This document shows, one piece after another, positions 58,460 through 64,000 of a DNA stretch of 64,000 nt. Source of the stretch: Sequoia sempervirens (taxonomy: Eukaryota > Streptophyta > Pinopsida > Cupressales > Cupressaceae); contig VDFB02018507.1 in assembly GCA_007258455.2 (NCBI GenBank), positions 62,001 through 126,000 of the forward strand. Direction: 5' to 3'. A model generated the notes under the pieces. The model was given only the letters and a program-made list of their open reading frames with translations, did not search any database and was not told where the DNA came from. Made by a program: the position numbers and the translations under genes. Each line of letters begins with the position of its first letter. Within the stretch, counting starts at the first letter, position 1.

Positions 58460-59800
58460 ATTAATGAGTCCATTTGAGCAAGTGGCTTGATTGTGAGATT
58501 GGTTGCAAGGGTAACACCACTCATAATCTGCTGCTAAGTTGTTTTGAATAGGGACAAGATCCTTAACTGCACTAACAGGTGCTGGAGCATAAGCCTCAAA
58601 AGGTCTAGTATTTACACTCTGTCTTGGGCCCTAGTAGTTGCCTTGATAAGCCTGTCTATTACCTTGATATTGTTGTTGCTGACCTGAATTCTGCTATTGA
58701 TAAGGCATGTTATATGATTGTTGCTTTTCCAAGCTCACAAACTTATTACCAAAAGTCTGTAATAAACTTTTGATCTCCTGTAACTCATTTGAAGATCTTG
58801 AAACAACAATTTCTTATGTTACAGCTGCTAGAACAGTGGTTGATGATGTTGGAATAGGTGGAAAAGGTGCAAAAGGTGGTATCTACAAAGGGATATTCGA
58901 ATGAATATCTGGAAATATAGGCATTGGTGGCCTAGGAGCAAGTTTACCAACTTGTATTAGGTTTTTTTAAGCTCTGATTGCTACTTCAAATGCATTTGGT
59001 AGGGAAACACCCCCCATTGATTGTATCATAACGGCTATATCGTTGTTAAGGGCCTTCAAAAAGTACAAAAATGCATATTCTGGAGGTGGTCTCACTGTTG
59101 CAAGTATTCTATCCCAGGTTCTTTGAAATCTGAAATTGAAATCATTCATTTGCTCCTAAGGAGCCCTCTTCATCGTAGTTAATTGCTCCAACAAAGAAAA
59201 ATTATCAGACATGTCCTAAAACTGCCTGTGTAATTTGTCACCCAACTCATCCCATGTGGAAATTGAACCTAATCCAAGACTCCTGAACCACTATAATGCT
59301 CTTCCTTTGAATGATGTTGCAAGTAGTCTTACAACTACATCTTCTTGTGTGATATGGTGCACACCACATAAGGAAGCAACATCTTGTATATGTTCAATCG
59401 AGGTATCTGATCTTCCCCCGTGAAAATTGGCAAGCTCTTCAAAGCTACCATTGGAATGTCATTGTGCTATGCCAAATTTAATGGAATACCTCCATTAAAT
59501 GGCACAAAAGGCTGATTTTTGGGAGCAGCCATTAGAGGTGGCTGAGGTGGGTTTACTTACACTCTAGGTGAAACAAAAAATGAGACATCAATATGAGATC
59601 TCACATTTGGAGGAGTAGATTTAGTTCTTCTAGAATAGATAAATGTTGTCCCTGTCCTTTTTGTTACCCTGCCTTTTCTCCTTGGTGGGGAAAGATGTAA
59701 ATATTCAAAAGGAACTGAGCTTCTCCTTGTCTGAACTCTTCTCATAAGCTGTAAAAGGACTGATTCTGAAGTTCTTTCTCCCCAATGGAGTCACCAAGTA
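58460..59800 (-). pseudogene. Gag of gypsy element 2 (decayed)
   Basis: The N-terminal basic stretch (MRRVQTRRSSVPFEYLHLS, 59745-59690) precedes PPLMAAPKNQPFVPFNGG and a VALKSLPIFTGEDQ block (about 59440). The capsid core includes FNFRFQRTWDRIL (59140-59100) and PPEYAFLYFLKALN. A Gln/Tyr-rich stretch follows (58720-58640), then a cysteine motif WCYPCNQSHNQATC at 58479-58523. It has several frame changes between 59430 and 58970. Confidence 0.7.
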
Positions 59801-59871
59801 TGCAAAAATGACTTCGGTAAAGTCAGAAACTTGTTGGTTGCATACCAAACCAACAATATAATGTGGAACTG

Positions 59872-59889
59872 GTCCCATCGGGCGTGCCA
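59872..59889 (-). other. Primer-binding site of gypsy element 2
   Basis: The minus strand reads TGGCACGCCCGATGGGAC starting five bases after the 5' LTR end. Position and the TGG start fit a tRNA primer site. I could not match the sequence to a specific plant tRNA 3' end from memory; it is neither the Met nor the Asp type used by the other elements here. Confidence 0.6.
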
Positions 59890-59894
59890 AAAAC

Positions 59895-62529
59895 TGTTGT
59901 CTACTGAAATTGCACCCTTATCAAGTTGCAGAACTTGATACTTCAGAGAAACATGAGAACTTTTCTAAGTTGTGGGTCACCTAAAAATGGAAAAGAACCT
60001 CCAGAGAAGGCCGACTTCCTTTGTGTTATCACCTAACTACTGATCTTTGTAAGGAAAAGAGTAGAAGGAGAATACTTAAAAATTAAAACTGATGGAAACA
60101 CTATTTCTATGGTGATACACCAAATTGACAAGAGCAATGAGACACTCAGGTTACACTTGAATATTGATGATGATTATGGGACTGCACAACAAGTTTCTGT
60201 AGATTATGCATAAGTATTTCAAAAACATTTTTGACATGCACACACTTTTAAGAAGGAAAAGCAATTTTTCACAAATTAAAAGCACATGTGCAATTCAGTA
60301 AACACAATTTGTAATCTTCATAATACTACTTTTGCAAAGAGAGGCATGCTAACATTAGACAAAGTTATAAGGAAATAGAAAAAAATCACAAAGTAGCTTG
60401 ATCAATCACATGAAAATGCGCAATATTTTACAAGAACTAGAAGTAAAATTGAACCATCAATGGTAACCAAGGTAAATTCTATATATCATGCTCCAAATTC
60501 CAAATGAGTTACAACGCATACATCAGTTGAGAAAGGATTTAAGGAAAATCACTGACTCTCCATAATGCATAATCAGAACCTCTTTTACAAAGAGGCCAAA
60601 ATGCCATTTTATACAACAAAAACCCTCTCCAAAAGAATGTCGGCCCCTCCCTTAGGGTTTACTAAAAATATCATCCTCCAGAAAGATCCACCCTTAGATC
60701 TTTTGAATCAAGTTACTTCTGCATTAAATGTGTATCCTCGTTGTCCATGTCAGTGAAGGATAGCTCCGGGAATGGCCTCCAGATCTTTTGGAATAATCGC
60801 ATTAACCTCTGGCCTCCGTGTCCACCCTCAAACTTCCATCAGAGCCGCCTTGAATTTGGTTGTTCTGATAATCATAAATGTCAATCTACGCCTCACCAGT
60901 AGACACCACAGCTGTCATTGTGACTTGAGGTTTTTTCCTTTCTGCCTTTTTCCTGCTCAAGATCTTTCTGCAAGCTGACCATCTTCGAGAAGCAGCATCT
61001 GACCTCCCCTGTTAGATCTCTTCACAAATGACACCAATGGACACCGAACTGATCCATCATCCTTTGATCACAGAGCAAATCCATACCACTCGTATTCCAT
61101 TGATCTTCCACAGGGGCGGTCACAACAGTCAAACAGTCAATGGTTCGCCCTCAGCTTTCTCTAATTGGCTGAACACATGCAACTTAGGCTTTTCAAGCAG
61201 TCAAAGGCTACTCTTGTAGAATCGCATGTCAGTGAGACACTAGTTGTGTCTCCCCGATGCCACAATTCTCCACAGCAGTTATCGGCATAACCTACCACTG
61301 TCGGCGAGACCTCATAGCGAGCTACAAGAGTCATACCGATATCCCCTTTGTCATCGCCTAGACTATCGACAAGATATATTGCTTTCGGCAAGAGGTCTTG
61401 CCAAAAGCATCTGACAGTAGATAACATTCCAACTAGACCATCAGCAAGAGTCTCAACAATGCTCGACACAAACACACCCATCGGCAAGACAAACAAGTCG
61501 ATACAAGGTCTCAGCGAGCTCCTATTGGTTACACCGAAGAGTTAAAACCATCGGCGAGACATCACGAATCGGCAAGAAATCATAGTGAACAAAAACCCCT
61601 CGGCCAAGAGTCTTACCGATATCCACTTTGTCATTCGGTGATACCACCATAGGTTGGCAAGGCATCATACCGATCCTCCAAGAGTTATACCGTTGTGCTC
61701 TTCCGTCGACAAGACATCCGCATTTGGCAGGACATTACAGCGAGCTCAAAACACTACGCCGAAGGCACAATCCTTCGACGAGACTTCATCAGGTCAGCAA
61801 GAAATCATGACGACGCTAACCCTTTCCCTGAGACCATTCCATTTCGGCGAGACTCTCCCCAGTCGGTGAGACATCATACCGAAGCCACAAACCTTTGGCG
61901 AGACATCCCCGGGTCGACAAGACATCTCCCCGATGACACCTCCTTTCGGCGAGACTTCGCTTGGTCGGCAAGACGTTATGCCGAACTCCTCCGCCTTCGG
62001 AGAGACCTCACCATTTCGGAAAGATATTATGCCAAAGGAAATCCCCTTTGGCAAGACCCCCACTAGTTGGGAAGACTTTTCCCTGAGCTCCAATTATTTC
62101 GGCGAGACTCCAACGAGTCGGCCAAACTTCTCCCCGACGCCAGCCGTTTCAGCGAGACTTCCATCAGTCAGAGAGACATCTCCCCGAAGAAAATATTTTT
62201 GCCGAGACTTCCACCATTCAGCCAGACTTCTCCCCGACAGAGAGATATATAAAAACTCATGGCAACCAAAATATCTTGGCTCCCGGGGATTTCAAATGAA
62301 TATAACACAATAGCCAGTTGGCAAGACAACTGGAGGGTCTCACCGACTTTCTTCCTTAAGGATTTTTATGCCAAATCTGACTAAGGCATACCTTCCAACA
62401 AACCTCCTTGTGAAATAGCATCAGATGTATGATTTAACCTTGCAAAACAATGCCTCCATTTGGTCTTCATGAACACCTGAACATAGATTGCCCTACCTGA
62501 TTGATCCTGCAGGTGAAAATCAGGTAACA
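59895..62529 (-). repeat. 5' LTR of gypsy element 2
   Basis: Colinear with 50765-53401 and carries the same minisatellite. It is slightly less decayed in places: more CG dinucleotides survive in the GGCGAGAC units than in the 3' LTR. Confidence 0.9.
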
Positions 62530-62534
62530 GTTAA

Positions 62535-63510
62535 GATAATTAATTATGTGAGGCAATGGAGGAGTATATATATTTCTAGATATACAACTATGAAAAATAA
62601 GATTTTGAAAGTTTACAAAATTATACAGCCTTCTATTTTTCCCTCTTGAATTTATTGCAATTGAAGATTTTTGTTATCATCCTTTGTAGAATGGTGTATT
62701 TTAGATGGTACTCCCTTTTGAGGAAGTAACATTGGTCAAAGCAATTATAAAAACTGTAGTAATTAAGTATATGGTCAGTAAAGAATTTGTTTGTTCAATG
62801 ATTAGTTTGAGGAGGGGAATATGCCCCCATTACATGCATAATTAGTGGCATTATCTTCTTCATTATGTTTTAGAATTACAGGAAGTTTTTGGTGTTTCAA
62901 GTTTATTTTTGCATGGTACCTATGAAAATGCATTATGTTACTTGTAATTCACAAATTGACATTTTGGGCTATATAAGCCCTGTGATTTATAGTGCTAAAG
63001 TTTAAAGATAGGAAAAATGAAATTAGCTATTTAAGGGTAATGTTCTATAATTTTGTAAATATTAATAGTTATTCACTATAGGATAGAGCATAGCAGCAAA
63101 AATCTTTCTGGGAAAAAATCAGCAAACCAAAAGTATAAGATTTTTTTTTTTAAATTGTGAAAAAATTGAGAAAATTTTGGATTTAAAAAAAACATAAAAA
63201 ATTGTAGAACAAGAGATAAAAAGAATTTCTTGAAATTGAAAGGAATTTCCATAGCATAGAGATATAGAGAGAAAATAAAATAAAGAGTTTAACTAATGAA
63301 TTGTAAAAACTAGATTTTGGTAGTTTATATTCATATTGTTGATTACATTGCATTACACATCTTTCAAACTCAAAGCATTACTTCACATTGCATAGTTAAT
63401 AACTAGATGCTAATAAATGACAAAATTTCAATTACAATATAGTTTTTACAAAGTCAACCTAAGCAGTTATGCAATTACTTCACATTGAATAACTAATAAC
63501 TAGGAGCAGC
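62535..63510. other. AT-rich DNA without genes
   Basis: No protein-like frame on either strand; long A and T runs near 63130-63240. I see no element ends in it. Confidence 0.5.
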
Positions 63511-63514
63511 TGTC

Positions 63515-63640
63515 AATTGCATTTGCTTGTCATGGCATTCCATGAGACCACATTTCTTTGAGTCATTTTTTCAAATAGTTCATTTCCTTGTCTATTCTAC
63601 CACATTTTTCATACATATCTACCAAATAATTTTATCAAAC
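63515..63640 (-). pseudogene. Pentatricopeptide repeat (PPR) gene fragment 1
   Basis: The minus strand reads VDMYEKCGRIDKE, then after a one-base frame change ELFEKMTQRNVVSWNAMTSK. These are the DMYxKCG and LFxxMxxRNVVSWNAM blocks of plant PLS-class PPR proteins, which bind organelle RNAs. Only about one repeat is present. Confidence 0.65.
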
Positions 63641-63744
63641 AGTTCACTACCTTGTTGCTATGGCTAAAACCCTAAAACAAGTGCTTTCAAACAAGTTATG
63701 GATGCTTGGAAAAAATATATCAAAGCATAATAGTTAGCAATAGC

Positions 63745-63835
63745 ATAGAAAAGGAAATGAACTGTTTGAAAAAAATGCCTCAAATAAATGTGGTATCATG
63801 GTGATGGAATGCCATGACAAGCAAATTACTATGGA
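63745..63835 (+). pseudogene. PPR gene fragment 2 (inverted)
   Basis: The plus strand reads LKKMPQINVVSW, then a stop and WNAMTSK, the same PPR segment as fragments 1 and 3 but in opposite orientation, forming one arm of an inverted repeat with fragment 3. Confidence 0.6.
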
Positions 63836-63896
63836 TTGTGATGGAAATCCATCACCATGAGACCACATTTCTTTGAGGCATTTTTTCAAACAGTTC
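63759..63896. repeat. Near-perfect inverted repeat in PPR fragments
   Basis: Arms 63759-63807 and 63849-63896 are complementary over about 48 bases with a few mismatches and a 41-base loop. The innermost 11 bases (CATGGTGATGG and CCATCACCATG) pair perfectly. A transcript through it would fold into a hairpin carrying PPR sequence. Confidence 0.7.
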
Positions 63897-63960
63897 ACTA
63901 CCTTGTCTATGCTACCACATTTTTCATACATGTCTACCAAATAATTTTATCAAGCAATTC
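63848..63960 (-). pseudogene. PPR gene fragment 3
   Basis: The minus strand reads VDMYEKCGSIDK then, after the same frame change as fragment 1, ELFEKMPQRNVVSW. Fragments 1 and 3 are direct repeats about 310 bases apart with matching flanks (for example CTATGGCTAAAA), so a unit of several hundred bases was duplicated. Confidence 0.65.
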
Positions 63961-64000
63961 ATTGCCTTGCTGCTATGGCTAAAATCCTAAATCAGGTTTT

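Larger units (their letters stand above)
50760..62534 (-). mobile_element. Complete Ty3/gypsy element 2 with target-site duplication
   Basis: LTRs at 50765-53401 and 59895-62529 (2,637 and 2,635 bases) are flanked by the perfect five-base duplication GTTAA (50760-50764 and 62530-62534). The minus-strand order is 5' LTR, primer site, gag, protease, an extra RNase H, RT, RNase H, integrase, purine tract, 3' LTR. In the first ~140 bases of the two LTRs I count seven differences, all transitions. This is the youngest-looking element in the window. Confidence 0.95.

Overview
This is plant nuclear DNA made almost entirely of decayed, nested transposable elements. It holds no intact host gene. The evidence is plant-type LTR retrotransposons (Ty3/gypsy with a second RNase H, Ty1/copia with Met-tRNA primer sites), an L1-type LINE ending in RNase H, PPR-gene fragments, TTTAGGG-like tracts, and gene fragments resembling plant dihydroflavonol/cinnamoyl-type reductases and DNA gyrase A. 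The large, old, transition-riddled elements fit a big, heavily methylated genome such as a gymnosperm, but the sequence alone does not fix the species.

Layout. 1-5740 (+): copy A of an unrecognised large-protein family with an LTR-like 3' flank. 6010-10194 (-): truncated Ty3/gypsy element with gag, protease, RT and RNase H but no integrase, followed by its 5' LTR edge and AT-rich DNA to about 13.1 kb. 13.1-19.7 kb (-): copy B of the same family, preceded by two tandem-repeat arrays. 19.7-21.6 kb (-): exons of an unidentified gene. 21.96-25.97 kb (-): a tRNA-derived SINE-like element next to a 5'-truncated LINE. 25.97-36.46 kb (-): a decayed intron-containing DDE-type transposase gene. Its first intron is swollen to about 8 kb by other elements, including copia element 1 (30741-36136), which itself carries a 2.3 kb insertion. 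37831-44778 (+): copia element 2, with its 3' LTR cut off where the copy C element begins. 44.8-48.6 kb (+): copy C. 48.6-50.5 kb: palindromic AT-rich sequence, a reductase-like first exon, an unknown minus-strand coding relic and a gyrase A-like exon. 50760-62534 (-): a structurally complete 11.8 kb Ty3/gypsy element with 2.6 kb LTRs and a perfect GTTAA target duplication. 62.5-64 kb: AT-rich DNA and an inverted/direct cluster of PPR-gene fragments.

Two themes run through the window. First, reading frames survive for kilobases with few frameshifts but many in-frame stops, mostly TAG where glutamine CAG would be expected; primer-binding sites and active-site codons show the same C-to-T or G-to-A change. 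Second, copies A, B and C encode diverged versions of one roughly 1,000-residue protein that I cannot assign to a retroviral gag/pol or any named family. That family is the best candidate here for something undescribed.
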